Below are positions 44,777 to 54,304 of a stretch of 64,000 nucleotides of DNA, in pieces. Every line of letters starts with the position of its first letter. Positions within the stretch are counted from its first letter, which is position 1. The position numbers and the translations under genes are program-made. A model generated the notes under the pieces. That model did not search any database and was not told where the DNA came from. It worked only from the letters and a program-made list of their open reading frames with translations. The stretch is taken from NCBI GenBank assembly GCA_963728145.1, contig CAVSJA010000002.1, positions 1 through 64,000 on the forward strand. The letters run 5' to 3'. This stretch comes from CAVSJA01 sp963728145 (GTDB lineage Bacteria; Bacteroidota; Bacteroidia; Chitinophagales; Chitinophagaceae).

Positions 44777-46285
44777 TCAGCCGCCCCAGCCGGCGTAGAG
44801 CGCCCGGGCGTCGTCGCGGAACGCCGCCCGCGCGTCGTCGCGCAGGTAGAACATGTGCCCGCCGCGATAGACCGCGAGCCGCAGCCGCTCGCCCGGCCCG
44901 AACGCCGGCAGCTGCCGCAGGATCAGCTCGGAGGCGAAGTAGGGGGTGACGAGGTCGGTCGCGCCGTGCGCCACCAGCACCCGCAGCTCGCGGTCGAGCG
45001 CCAGCGCCTCGGCGAGCGCCCCGACCGCCTCCGGCTGGCCGCGCCCGGCGTCCCAGTCCCAGGCCCCGCTCACCGCCGCGGTTCAGGAGCTGGTAGCGCC
45101 GGTCCGGCAGCCAGCCGAGCGTGTCGCGATAGTGCGCCAGCATCCCCGCGGTCAGCGGCGCGGTCATCGCGTCGAGCACCGGGTCGCCGCCGCGCCCGCC
45201 GCCCGGGCAGCGGCTCGGCCCCGAGCACCGCGGCGTCGTAGACGCTCATCCGCCGCCCCTCGGCGCGCCCGACCGCGCGCGCGAAGTCGCCGGCGTCGAG
45301 CCGCCCGGCGGTCTCCGCCACCACCGCCCGGTCGAGCCCGGTCAGCGCCGTCACCCGCTCGACGATCCGCCCGACCGCCGCCGCGTCGCCGCACGCCGCG
45401 CAGCAGGTCGGTCACGTAGTCGCCCGCCGCGTAGGCCTCCGCCGCCTCGAGCGCCGCCTCCGAGAATCGCCCCTCGGCCTCCATCTCGGCGGCGGCCAGC
45501 GACGGCAGCAGCGCCACCGCCGGCCACGGCGTATGCTCGGCCTGGCTCCACCAGCCGAAGTCGAGCACCGGCGAGACCAGCACCAGCCCGTCGAGCGCCA
45601 GCCCCTCGTCCTCGCGCAGCGCCTCGGCGACCAGCGGCCCGCGGAAGCCGCCGTAGCTCTCGCCGACGAAGTAGCGCGGCGACGCGCACCCGGCCGTTCT
45701 CGACCAGCCAGCGCCGGACGAACTGCGCCAGCGCCTCGACGTCGCCCTCGATCGCGAGGTAGCGCCCGCGCAGCGCGTCGTCCGGCTCGATCAGCCGGCT
45801 GAACCCGGTGCCGACCGGGTCGACGAACACGAGGTCGGTGAACGGCAGCCAGGTCTCGGCGTTCGGCACCAGCGTCACGTCCTGCGACGGCACCGGCCCG
45901 CTCGGGTCCATCGGCAGCCGCCACGGCCCGATCGCGCCGATGTTGAGGTAGGCCGACGCCGCCCCCGGCCCGCCGTTGACCGCGAAGGTCACCGGCCGCG
46001 TCGCCGGATCGGCCCCCGGCAGCGTGTAGGCGACATAGGCGATCTCCGCCTCCGGCGTCCCGTCCCGCGCCCTCGAGCACGATCGCCCCCGCCGTCGCCT
46101 CGAGCTCGACGCGTCCCCTCCGGCAGCGCCAGCGCGTGCCGCGTCGTCACCGCCGCCGGCAGCCGCTCGGCCGCGCCTGCTGCGGCCGGCGCGCTCCGCC
46201 GCCTGCTGGGCCGGGCAGCGGCGGGCAGGGCGGCGAGGAGCAGGAGCGCGAGCGGGGCGGCGAGGCGGCGGAACGGACCGGTCAT
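44777..46285 (-). CDS. Exported serine carboxypeptidase (S10)
   Basis: Alpha/beta-hydrolase peptidase. Signal peptide (PLALLLLAALPAAARP), then VTFAVNGGPGAASAYLNIGA, DLVFVDPVGTGFSRLIEPDD, and the nucleophile elbow GESYGG (recovered across a shift near 45700). LVAHGATDLVTPYFASELIL carries the catalytic Asp, and YRGGHMFYLRDDARAAF the catalytic His. About 500 residues. Frameshifts near 46110, 46070, 45685, 45400, 45205 and 45085. No metal or cofactor. Bacterial S10 enzymes of this kind are periplasmic. Confidence 0.88.
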
Positions 46286-46401
46286 GCCCCGACTCTCGGC
46301 CACGACGCCGCCCCCGTCGAATAACGATTGCGTTCGCCATCCTCCCGTCGTCGGCGAAGGCACGAGGTGTTCATACAGGCTTGCTAACCTGGAGAGCAGT
46401 C

Positions 46402-46425
46402 GCGATGCGCCCACAGGCGCATCGC
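46402..46425. terminator. Perfect hairpin between S10 gene start and parE end
   Basis: GCGATGCGCC (46402-46411) pairs with GGCGCATCGC (46416-46425) around CACA. It lies downstream of the parE stop on the minus strand, so it probably ends that transcript. Confidence 0.45.
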
Positions 46426-46507
46426 AAGCAAGAACCTTGCGCGCACCTGCGCGCTCATTCTGGCCGCAAAGGCGGCCCGCGGCCGTCCGGCCGCGACTCC
46501 CGCCGGC

Positions 46508-47803
46508 TCAAACGTCCAGATCCTCGACGAACCGCGCGTTCTCCTGGATGTACTGGAACCGCAGCTCCGGCTTCTTCCCCATCAGCCGCTCGACCAGCTC
46601 GCCGGTCTCCCCCTCGTCCTCGGCGATCGTCACCTTGATCAGCGTCCGCGACCCCGGCGCCATCGTCGTCTCCTTGAGCTGCGCCGGCATCATCTCGCCC
46701 AGGCCCTTGAACCGCGAGACCTCGACCTTCCCGCGCGCACCGAAGCCGCCCGCCAGCAGCCGCTCCTTCTCCGCGTCGTCGCGTGCGTAGACCGACCTCG
46801 CCCCCTGCGTCAGCCGGTAGAGCGGCGGCGCCGCGAGATAGAGGTGGCCGGCGTCGATCAGCGGCCGCATCTGGGTGAAGAAGAAGGTCATCAGCAGCGA
46901 CGCGATATGCGCCCCGTCGACGTCGGCGTCGGTCATGATGACGATCTTCTCGTAGCGCAGGTCGGCGAGCGCGAAGCGCGACCCGGCCTGCACCCCCATC
47001 GCCAGGCAGAGGTCGGCGAGCTCCTGGTTCGCCATCAGCTTCGCCGACGCCGCCCCGAGCACGTTCAGGATCTTGCCCCGGAGCGGCAGCACCGCCTGGA
47101 ACTTGCGGTCGCGCGCCTGCTTCGCCGAGCCCCCGGCCGAGTCGCCCTCGACCAGGAACAGCTCCGACCCGTCGGTCGCCGTCCCCGAGCAGTCGGCGAG
47201 CTTGCCCGGCAGCCGCAGCTTCTTGACCGCGGTCTTGCGGCTCGTCTCCTTCTCGGCCCGCCGCCGCATCCGCTCCTCGGCCTTCAGCACGAGGTAGTCG
47301 AGGATCGCCCCGGCCGTCCGCGTATCGGCCGCCAGCCAGTGGTCGAACCGGTCCCTGACCGCGTTCTCGACCAGCCGCGCCGCCTCCTGCGACGCCAGCC
47401 GGTCCTTGGTCTGCCCGACGAACTCCGGCTCGCGGATGAAGACCGAGATCATCGCCGAGCCGCCGGCCATCACGTCCTCGCGGCTGACCTGCGCCACCTT
47501 GCGGTTCGAGGCCAGCTCGCCGTAGCCGCGGATGCCCTTGAGGATCGCCGCCCAGAACCCCTGCTCGTGGGTTCCCCCCTCCGGCGTCGGGATGGTGTTG
47601 CAGTAGGAGGAGACGAAGGCGTCGCGCTGCGGCGTCCAGTTCACCGCCCATTCGACCGAGCCGACGGTCTCCGCCCCGAACCGCTCGGCGAAGGCGACGC
47701 GGCCGGCGAAGGCGCGGTCGGCGTAGCACTGCGCGCCGTCGAGCCGCTCGGCCAGATAGTCGGAGAGCCCGCCGGGGAAGTGGAAGGTCGCCGCCTGCAA
47801 GAG
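46508..47803 (-). CDS. parE: DNA topoisomerase IV subunit B, C-terminal two thirds only
   Basis: ParE is the ATPase subunit of topoisomerase IV. This part begins ATFHFPGGLSDYLAERLDGA in the transducer domain. It keeps NTIPTPEGGTHEQGFWAAIL, the TOPRIM segment (ELFLVEGDSAGGSAKQARDR with its catalytic Glu, and IVIMTDADVDGAHIASLLMT with the metal-binding Asp-x-Asp) and the end RFQYIQENARFVEDLDV. The GHKL ATP-binding domain (about 200 residues) is missing. It is replaced, in frame and without a stop, by the start of a CoA-transferase (next feature). As it stands the product could not hydrolyse ATP. A chimeric join near 47790-47806 is the simplest explanation. Confidence 0.9.
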   Translation of the reverse strand, partial: LLQAATFHFPGGLSDYLAERLDGAQCYADRAFAGRVAFAERFGAETVGSVEWAVNWTPQRDAFVSSYCNTIPTPEGGTHEQGFWAAILKGIRGYGELASNRKVAQVSREDVMAGGSAMISVFIREPEFVGQTKDRLASQEAARLVENAVRDRFDHWLAADTRTAGAILDYLVLKAEERMRRRAEKETSRKTAVKKLRLPGKLADCSGTATDGSELFLVEGDSAGGSAKQARDRKFQAVLPLRGKILNVLGAASAKLMANQELADLCLAMGVQAGSRFALADLRYEKIVIMTDADVDGAHIASLLMTFFFTQMRPLIDAGHLYLAAPPLYRLTQGARSVYARDDAEKERLLAGGFGARGKVEVSRFKGLGEMMPAQLKETTMAPGSRTLIKVTIAEDEGETGELVERLMGKKPELRFQYIQENARFVEDLDV

Positions 47804-48292
47804 GCCGGTGATGCTCATGATGCCGCCGGTCGCCTGCGCGATCATGTCGAACGACAGGAACTTCTCGTACGGGCTGCCCGGCCCGAAGCCCTTGATCGTG
47901 GCGTAGACGATGCTCGGGTTGAGCCGGCTGACCGCGTCGTAGCCGAAGCCGAGGCGCTCGATCACGTCCGGCGCGAAGTTCTCGATGAACACGTCGGCCT
48001 GCGGGATCATCGCACGCAGCAGCGCCTTGCCGCGCTCGCTCTTGAGATTGCAGGTGATGCTGCGCTTGTTGGCGTTGAGCAGCAGGAAGTAGTACGAATC
48101 GGCGTCCGGCCGGTCGCGCGACGCATAGCGCCCCTGCTCGCCGCCTTGCGGGTTCTCGACCTTGATCACGTCGGCGCCGAGCCAGGCGAGCGTCTCGGTC
48201 GCCGAGGTGCCGGCCTCGAACTGGGTCAGATCGAGCACCTTGACCCCGGCGAGCGCCGTCTGGCCGTTGCTCCTTTCGCCTTGCCCGGACAT
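47804..48292 (-). CDS. Class III CoA-transferase, N-terminal 163 residues only
   Basis: CaiB/BaiF (formyl-CoA transferase) family start: VKVLDLTQFEAGTSATETLA, LGADVIKVENPQGGEQGR, LLLNANKRSITCNLKSERGK, RAMIPQADVFIENFAPDVIE, VYATIKGFGPGSPYEKFLSF and DMIAQATGGIMSITG. Family members have about 400 residues and a catalytic Asp that falls just past this point, so the active site is incomplete. GGGAGG precedes ATG 48292. The frame continues without interruption into ParE. Its expression context (catabolic genes beyond 48.5 kb) fits better with the following block than with the preceding one. Confidence 0.85.
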
Positions 48293-48589
48293 CGCGCGCC
48301 TCCCTCGCTGACGCCGGCATCTGTAGTCCAAACCGCCTCGCCCTGTCACACCTTAATCAGCAAAACGCGCGGTCTGCGCGCCGACAATGATCGCACCGGC
48401 TCGGCTCTCGCGAGCAGGCGAAGCCGCCCAAGGACGACGCTCCAGACTGACGAGCGACTCGCCAGCGTCCGGCTCGCTGAGCTCCGTCCCAATCCCGACC
48501 TCCGCCCTCGGACGTCTGGTGTCGGGTCGCTCTTAGCCAGGTGCTGTCGTTGCCGACCATCCGAGATTGATAGTCACTCGACGGTGCCA
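48293..48589. other. Intergenic stretch without recognised gene
   Basis: Open frames exist on both strands, but none has recognisable motifs or a ribosome binding site. I see no strong hairpin or repeat here. Confidence 0.4.
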
Positions 48590-49690
48590 TCAAAGATCGG
48601 CCAAGTTGGCCGCGACCGCATCTTCGTTCCACTCCAGGCCGACGCCGGGCACGTCGGGAATGTGAAGCACGCCGTTCCTGATTCCGTACGGCTTCTGCAA
48701 AACGGGATCGGCCCAATCCTGCCACTCCAGCCAGTGCGCGGTTTCGGTAACCCGCATGACCTGAGCGGCAACCTCCGGATAGAGATGCGTGGACATCGGA
48801 GTCCCCGCCGCTCCAGCGATGGCCGCTGCTTTCAGCCAGCCGGTGACGCCGCCGATCCGCATGAAGTCCGGCATCACGAGGTCGCAGGCCTTCTTCTGGA
48901 GCGCCAGGTGGAGGTCGCGGGGGCCATAGAAATTCTCGCCGATCTGGATCGGTGTCTTCAGCTCGGCGGCGAGCTGTGCGTAGCCGTCGAGGTTGTCGTA
49001 GACGATGGGTTCTTCGATCCAGGCAAGGCCCAGGTCGTCGATCATGTGGCAGCGCTGCAAGGCGTCCGCGAGCGTGAGGCCCTGATTGAAATCGATCATC
49101 AGCTGCATGTCGGCACCGACCGTGCGGCGTACCGCCTCTATGGCTGCTAGATCGTCCTCGACCCGCTCCCGACCGAGCCGCAGCTTGAGAGCGGAAAACC
49201 CTCCCTCGTCGCGGAGCTGCACGGCCTCGGCCGCAACCGCGTCCGGTTCTCTGAGCCACAGGCCATTGCTGTTGTACGACCTCACGGGCCCGACAGAACC
49301 GCCCAGCAAGACGCACAGCGGCATGTCTGCCGCTTTGGCCAGCGCATCCCAGGCCGCCATGTCCAGTCCGGCAACCGCGATCATCGACAAGCCCTGGTAG
49401 CCGACGAAGTGGAGCGACTTGCGCGCCGCGTCATAGAGCTCGACGGGCGCGACCGGGCGGCCCTTGAGCAGGTCGCCCAGGTCGTTCAACGCCGGCACCA
49501 GATAGCGCATCGATTTGATGAGGTAGGGCTCCAGATAGCTGCGCCCGACTATGCCTTCTTCGGTGTAGAGGTCGATCAGGATGAGCGGCCAGTCGGTGAT
49601 CGTGGCGATGCGTGCGACGACAGGCCGTTTCAGCTTGAGCACGACCGGCCGTGCCCTCAGGTCCTTGAAGGTCAAAGGTTCGAACTGCAT
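48590..49690 (-). CDS. Enolase-superfamily enzyme (mandelate racemase/muconate lactonizing type)
   Basis: Intact 366 residues. N-terminal capping domain, then the barrel: FSALKLRLGRERVEDDL (K-x-R second-strand motif), MLIDFNQGL-type strand read as LMIDFNQGLTLADALQ (metal Asp), LAWIEEPI (metal Glu), IQIGENFYGPRD (metal Glu), DLVMPDFMRIGGVTGWL (Asp of the His-Asp dyad) and TPMSTHLYPEVAAQVM (catalytic His). This is the mandelate-racemase subgroup layout, so an acid-sugar dehydratase or racemase is likely; the substrate is not clear. GAGAGAGGGGG precedes the ATG. It has no frameshift. Confidence 0.88.
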   Translation of the reverse strand: MQFEPLTFKDLRARPVVLKLKRPVVARIATITDWPLILIDLYTEEGIVGRSYLEPYLIKSMRYLVPALNDLGDLLKGRPVAPVELYDAARKSLHFVGYQGLSMIAVAGLDMAAWDALAKAADMPLCVLLGGSVGPVRSYNSNGLWLREPDAVAAEAVQLRDEGGFSALKLRLGRERVEDDLAAIEAVRRTVGADMQLMIDFNQGLTLADALQRCHMIDDLGLAWIEEPIVYDNLDGYAQLAAELKTPIQIGENFYGPRDLHLALQKKACDLVMPDFMRIGGVTGWLKAAAIAGAAGTPMSTHLYPEVAAQVMRVTETAHWLEWQDWADPVLQKPYGIRNGVLHIPDVPGVGLEWNEDAVAANLADL

Positions 49691-49983
49691 GGCCCCCTCT
49701 CTCCGCCGCCGGCGCGTCAAATCATTCTGCAGCCTAGCGCGAAGGATCGCGAATGTCGCCTCGGGGTCAGGTATTGACTACCAGGCCACCTGGCCGCCCA
49801 TGTCTGCTGCTGAGGGTGAATCCGCCGAAAGGGCGTGAAAGCGGACATTCGCCGTTCTAACGGCCGGTTTCCGCCTGACAGCGGCCGTGCTGGGTACCGG
49901 GGTGGGATGGCGGCCCATAGCCACGAGCTGACCTTGGGGCCCTGTCAGCCCAGGTCCGATCATCAATGTTGGTTGTGCCTCAG
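49691..49983. other. Intergenic stretch without recognised gene
   Basis: No convincing coding frame. A TTGACT at 49776-49781 could be part of a promoter but faces away from both neighbours. Nothing else stands out. Confidence 0.35.
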
Positions 49984-51342
49984 CTAATCCCCAACGATCT
50001 CTTTGATCTGGGCTATTTTCTCATCGACTGCCTGCTCGGGGGTGATGCCCTCGGTGACGACGCGATGAACAGCGTCCGGCCAGGGATCTCCTCCCTCTTT
50101 AGACCATGGCAGCGACTTCGCGAGCTGCCAGTTGCCTGAAGCAGCCACATAGTCGTACGAGCGCGGCTGGGTCAGAAGCTGCATTGCCGAGCGCATGCGG
50201 TGGGGATCGCTCGGGTCCAGCCAGAACGGCGCGTCGAGCAGCTTCGGCAGCGGCGGCAGCATGCGCTCGGCCGAGAAGTTCAGTTAGTGCGCAAGCCAGC
50301 CCTCCCCGACCAGAAAGCGCACAAAGTCCTTCGCGATCGCGACGTGCTCGCCGTCCCTGAGCACCGCGGCGCGATTGACCCAGGTCTGGATGACGAGCGG
50401 CTGGCCGTAGGCGCCACTGGGCCAGTCGATCGTCACGGTGTTATTGTAGTAGTCCTCGGGACGCTCGTCCTTCAGCGCATTCGGGATCGACAGCGTCTGG
50501 TTTGGCGTCATTACAAAGGTCTGCGCGAAGAACTCTTTATTATTACTATAGCCATCCCAACTTATTGAATCGGGTGGGGTGCAGCCTTTGCGGTAGATCT
50601 ATGTATAGCTGTCGACTGCCTCGATCAGCTTGCGCCGGACCTCCGGGTCATCGATCACGAGCCGGCCGTCGCGGGTCACGTAATCGGCCTCGTAGGCGTC
50701 GATGAACTGCCAGATCGCGTTCTCTGTGTCCACCGAGGTGGACGACATGGGCAGGCCGACGCCCCAGATGTCATCGCGGCCCAGCGCCTCGCGCAAGGCC
50801 GGCTGGACCTGGTCGCACCAGAAGGACCAAAAGGCGTCCCACTCTTTCGGGATATCCGTGAGCGTGAAGCCGGCGCGCTCCAGCAGGCTCTTCCAAACGT
50901 GGACATGGTGGGTCCCGAAGCCCATTGGCAGCAGGTAGAGGCCACGCCGGCCACTCGTCCCATCGAGCAGGGTGAGGCGCTCGAGCGCATACGGGTCGAA
51001 CAGGTCCGAAAAGTGCCCGACGGCGTCCGTAAGATCGACGAGCCGACCCTCGTGAGCCCATCGTTCGTAGTGTTCGGCTTCAGCTATAATGAAGAAGAAG
51101 TCGGGGGTTGGCCGCCCGGCGTCGCGCGTGGCCACGAGGTCGGCCGCGAGTTTTTCTGGGGAACCGAGGACGAGTTCGACCTGCTTGCCGCTGCCCTGTT
51201 CGAAGGCCGCGATGATCTCTCGGACCGCCTGGTCCTCTCCGGCGTATTGTCCTTCCTCCCACCAGACCACGAGGTCGGCGGCTTTAGCGCCGAGCGGCGC
51301 CATGGTCAGCGCCGCAACGACAAAAATCGCTTCCCTGCGCAT
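49984..51342 (-). pseudogene. ABC transporter substrate-binding protein with two in-frame stops
   Basis: One continuous 453-codon frame encodes a family 1 extracellular solute-binding protein. It has a signal peptide (IFVVAALTMAPLGAKAADLV), VWWEEGQYAGEDQAVREIIA, DFFFIIAEAEHYERWAHEGR, LLPMGFGTHHVHVWKSLLER, the aromatic carbohydrate-type pocket, and a full C-terminal lobe (MTPNQTLSIPNALKDERPED, AAVLRDGEHVAIAKDFVRFL and ITPEQAVDEKIAQIKEI). Reading is broken by TAG at 50599-50601 and TAA at 50284-50286; both lie in frame with intact sequence before, between and after. Unlike other broken genes here there is no indel. GAGGGAA precedes ATG 51342. No permease genes are near. Either a recent pseudogene or base errors. 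Confidence 0.75.
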
Positions 51343-51473
51343 AATTTGAGTTCCCTCGCCGGACTTCGAGCTGTGACTTATTTGCTCCTGGAGTCTGCGC
51401 CTACCTGGCATGGTAAGCAAGCCTCTGCTGACGGCGGCTTCGGGTCCACAAGTGGTCATGGGCCCTGACTTCT

Positions 51474-52000
51474 GAGCATGTCGGCTTTCCTGCAAGGAGC
51501 GGTCCTGTGGGACAAGCCAGTCGCCAGGTCATACCCAGGGAACTGGCGACGCTCTGTGGACAATATTCCTATAATCGGCTAAGATAGTCGATTGGCGCGA
51601 GGCTGTCCGAGCCTTGCGTCCGCACCAGCCAGCCCCCACCTTCAGCCAGCCAGGATCGCCGCCATGGCCAGCGCAGCCGCCGCGCGCCCGGGCGTTGCCT
51701 GTCAGCAAGGCCGAGTAGGCGCGAGGCGGCTATGATCCCTGTTTTCGAGCATGTCGGCTTTCCTGCAAGGAACGGTCCTGTGGGACATGCCCGGTCATGC
51801 GCGTGGGATCGACGCGCTGGACCGAGGCGCCTTCTGGACATATTCCTATGATGAGTTAAGCTGGTGCGCGGGGCGAGGCCGTTCGGGGCCTCGCGGTGCG
51901 CACCCGCCAGCCCCCACCTTCAGCCAGCAAGGATCGCCGCCATGGCCAGCGCAGCCGCCGCGCGCCCGGCGTTGCCTGGCAGCGAGGCCGAGTCGGCGCC
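51474..52000. repeat. Imperfect tandem duplication, about 275 bp unit
   Basis: GAGCATGTCGGCTTTCCTGC begins at 51474 and again at 51747. ATATTCCTATRATSRG-like sequence recurs, and a block around GGATCGCCGCCATGGCCAGC recurs at 51653 and 51931. Order and spacing are kept (offset 273 to 278), with substitutions and small ga ps in between. No complete ORF is conserved between copies, so it looks like a duplicated noncoding or decayed element. The gap 51343-52859 holds no gene. Confidence 0.6.
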
Positions 52001-52298
52001 GCCACGCTCGACCCGGACTGCGCCGATGCATGCCCGCGCGGGAAAGGCGGAAGCCGGTCGTCGACCCCCCGCGCGCGGGTCGCCGCGCAGCCGACGCCAA
52101 ATGAACCCGAAAGCGAGCGCTTTGCCCAACCACCGCCCGTCCACCCGCCGGCGCCTGCCCCGCGGGCGGACTGACCCGCTCCGCTCTGGCGCGGACACGG
52201 ATTCCCACGGTCGCATGGACCACCCGAACAAGAGATTGACCGAGCATGGTTAACGCGCCGTTAACGCTGGTCACCGGCTCGATGAAAAGCTCGCGGCA

Positions 52299-52750
52299 AT
52301 CCGAACGAACCCGAGCCGGTCGAAAGCGGACCAAACCGGGCGTCATCGAATCCGAACGGACCCAAGCCGCTCGACCGGCGTCCGGACCCGCACTCCCTGG
52401 AATCCGAACGAACCCAAGCCGAACTCATCCGAACGAACCCAGCTGGGTCGGAAGCCGAACGAACCCAGCTGCGTCGGAAACCGAACGAACCCGAGCCGGC
52501 CGAAACCTGGCCAAACTCGGCGCCGTCGCACCCGAACGAACCCGAGGCCGCTCGAACCTCAGTCTCGAACTCTCCGAATCCGATCGAACCCAAGCCGGTC
52601 GAAAGCTGCCCCAACCCGGGCGCCGTCGCATCCGAACGGACCCAAGCCGCTCGGACCTCAGTCCCGAACTCTCCGGAATCCGAACGAACCCGAGCCGGCC
52701 GAAAGCTGCCCCATCTCGGGCGCCGTCGCATCCGAACGAACCCGAGGCCG
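52299..52750. repeat. Degenerate tandem repeat array, about 25 bp period
   Basis: Eleven copies of a core close to TCCGAACGAACCCGAGCCG occur, at about 52299, 52349, 52400, 52427, 52453, 52479, 52529, 52577, 52630, 52679 and 52730. Steps are near 26 or near 50 bases, i.e. multiples of one period. Between cores, segments such as GTCGAAAGCTGCCCC recur, so a higher-order 50 to 100 base unit also exists. Open frames run through it on both strands, as expected for repeats of this kind; I do not regard them as genes. Confidence 0.75.
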
Positions 52751-52859
52751 GTCCCGCGCTCTTCCGATGGGAGTCACCGGCCGCCTGGCCGGTTTCCAGC
52801 CGTGCGGCCGCACGCTATGATCCCGCGAAACACGGATCGATGCCAGCGGGGAGCGGAGC

Positions 52860-53946
52860 ATGGGCGACGTGCGTATCCTGGTGGTCGGCGCCGGCAACAT
52901 GGGCACGTCCCACGCCAGGGCCTACCACAAGCTGCCGGGCTTCGAGATCTGCGGCCTGATGAGCCGGGCGATCCGCGCGCGCCAGGACCTGCCGGCGGAG
53001 CTCGCGGATTATCCGCGCTATCAGGACTTCGATCAGGCGCTGCGCGAGACCAGGCCCGATGCGGTCTCGATCAACACCTGGCCCAATACGCACGCCGATT
53101 ACGCGCATCCGCGCCATGGACGCCGGCTGCCACGTGTTCATGGAGAAGCCGATCGCGACCACGTACGAGGACGCCGAGGCGGTCGTCGCCAAGGCGCGGG
53201 CAACGCACCGCAAGCTCGTGCTCGGCTACATCCTGCGCCACCACCCCTCCTGGGCGAAGTTCGTCGAGGTCGGCCGCACGCTGGGCAAGCCGCTGGTCAT
53301 GCGCATGAACCTCAACCAGCAGTCGTCGGGGCCGGCCTGGAACTGGCACAAGAACCTGATGGAGTCGCTGACGCCGTTGGTCGACTGCGGCGTGCACTAC
53401 GTCGACATCATGTGCCAGATGACCCGGGCGAAGCCGGTGCGCGTGCACGGCATCGGGGCGAAGCTCAGCGACGAGACGCGCCTGCAGAACTACGGCGCCC
53501 TGCAGGTCGCGTTCGACGACGGCTCGGTCGGCTGGTACGAGGCCGGCTGGGGGCCGATGATGAGCGAGGTCGCCTATTTCGTGAAGGACGTGGTCGGGCC
53601 CAAGGGCTGCGTCTCGATCGTCGTGCCCCAGGAGGGGCAGACCGAGGCCAGGACCGACGCGATCTCGGATTCCGCCGACATCGACCAGCACACCAAGACC
53701 AACGCGCTCAAGGTCCACTACGCCGACATCGACGCGCACAACAACTTCACGCGCCAGGACGAGTGGATCAACATGGCGGACGAGCCGGACCACCAGGAGC
53801 TGTGCGACCGCGAGCAGGCGTTCTTCCTGAAGGCGATCCGCGAGGACCTCGACCTGACCGAGTGGATGGATGACGCGGTCAACAGCCTGCGCATCGTGCT
53901 CGCCGCCGACGAGAGCATCCGGACGAAGCGGGCGGTAGAGATGTAG
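52860..53946 (+). CDS. Gfo/Idh/MocA-family oxidoreductase
   Basis: NAD(P)-dependent dehydrogenase for sugars or polyols, about 362 residues. It has the Rossmann start (VRILVVGAGNMGTSHARAYH), then DAVSINTWPNTHADYAIRAM, the diagnostic GCHVFMEKPIATTYEDAEAV (E-K-P with the Lys), LGYILRHHPSWAKFVE, VDCGVHYVDIMCQM (the conserved Asp/His region) and FGWY-like strands. One extra C near 53106 splits the N-terminal domain from the rest. It follows the repeat array directly; neighbouring enolase-superfamily and CoA enzymes suggest carbohydrate or acid catabolism. Confidence 0.88.
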
Positions 53947-54002
53947 CGCCCGCTGACCGAGCGTACGCGGCAGGGTGAATATGCGATGGGGCTGCTCTGG
54001 CT

Positions 54003-54203
54003 TTGATCGTCGCCACAGGCGGCATCGTGTTTCTGGTGTGGCCCGAGGAGACGCGGGAATGTCGTAAGGAGGAGGAACTCCTCCAACTTTCTGCCTACGA
54101 TCAGGGCTTTGACATCTTCAAGCGGGAACAAGACCTGAAGCGGCGCTTAGACGAGATGGTGGAGGAGACCAGGTGCGGCCCCCTCCGCGCGAGTGTCAGG
54201 TGA
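54003..54203 (+). CDS. Possible small membrane-anchored protein
   Basis: From TTG 54003 a 66-residue frame has one hydrophobic helix (IVATGGIVFLVW) followed by a charged helical region (RKEEELLQLSAYDQGFDIFK and KRRLDEMVEE). The alternation looks protein-like, but there is no clear ribosome binding site and no recognised family. Could be spurious. Confidence 0.3.
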   Translation: MIVATGGIVFLVWPEETRECRKEEELLQLSAYDQGFDIFKREQDLKRRLDEMVEETRCGPLRASVR

Positions 54204-54304
54204 TCTTCTTCAGCAGCACCCCGACCAACGTCATCCGGGACGGGCCGTCCTTCTGCGGGCTCGAACTCGAATCGTTATGATATCTGTGCTGGTGAGGGCG
54301 GATC

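Noticed and set aside
49770..49830. Promoter TTGACT before the enolase-superfamily gene
   Set aside because: It is on the plus strand while both neighbouring genes are on the minus strand, and no -10 box is seen.
52299..52750. CRISPR array
   Set aside because: Cores vary, distances are multiples of one short period rather than constant spacers, intervening segments repeat too, and no cas genes are near.
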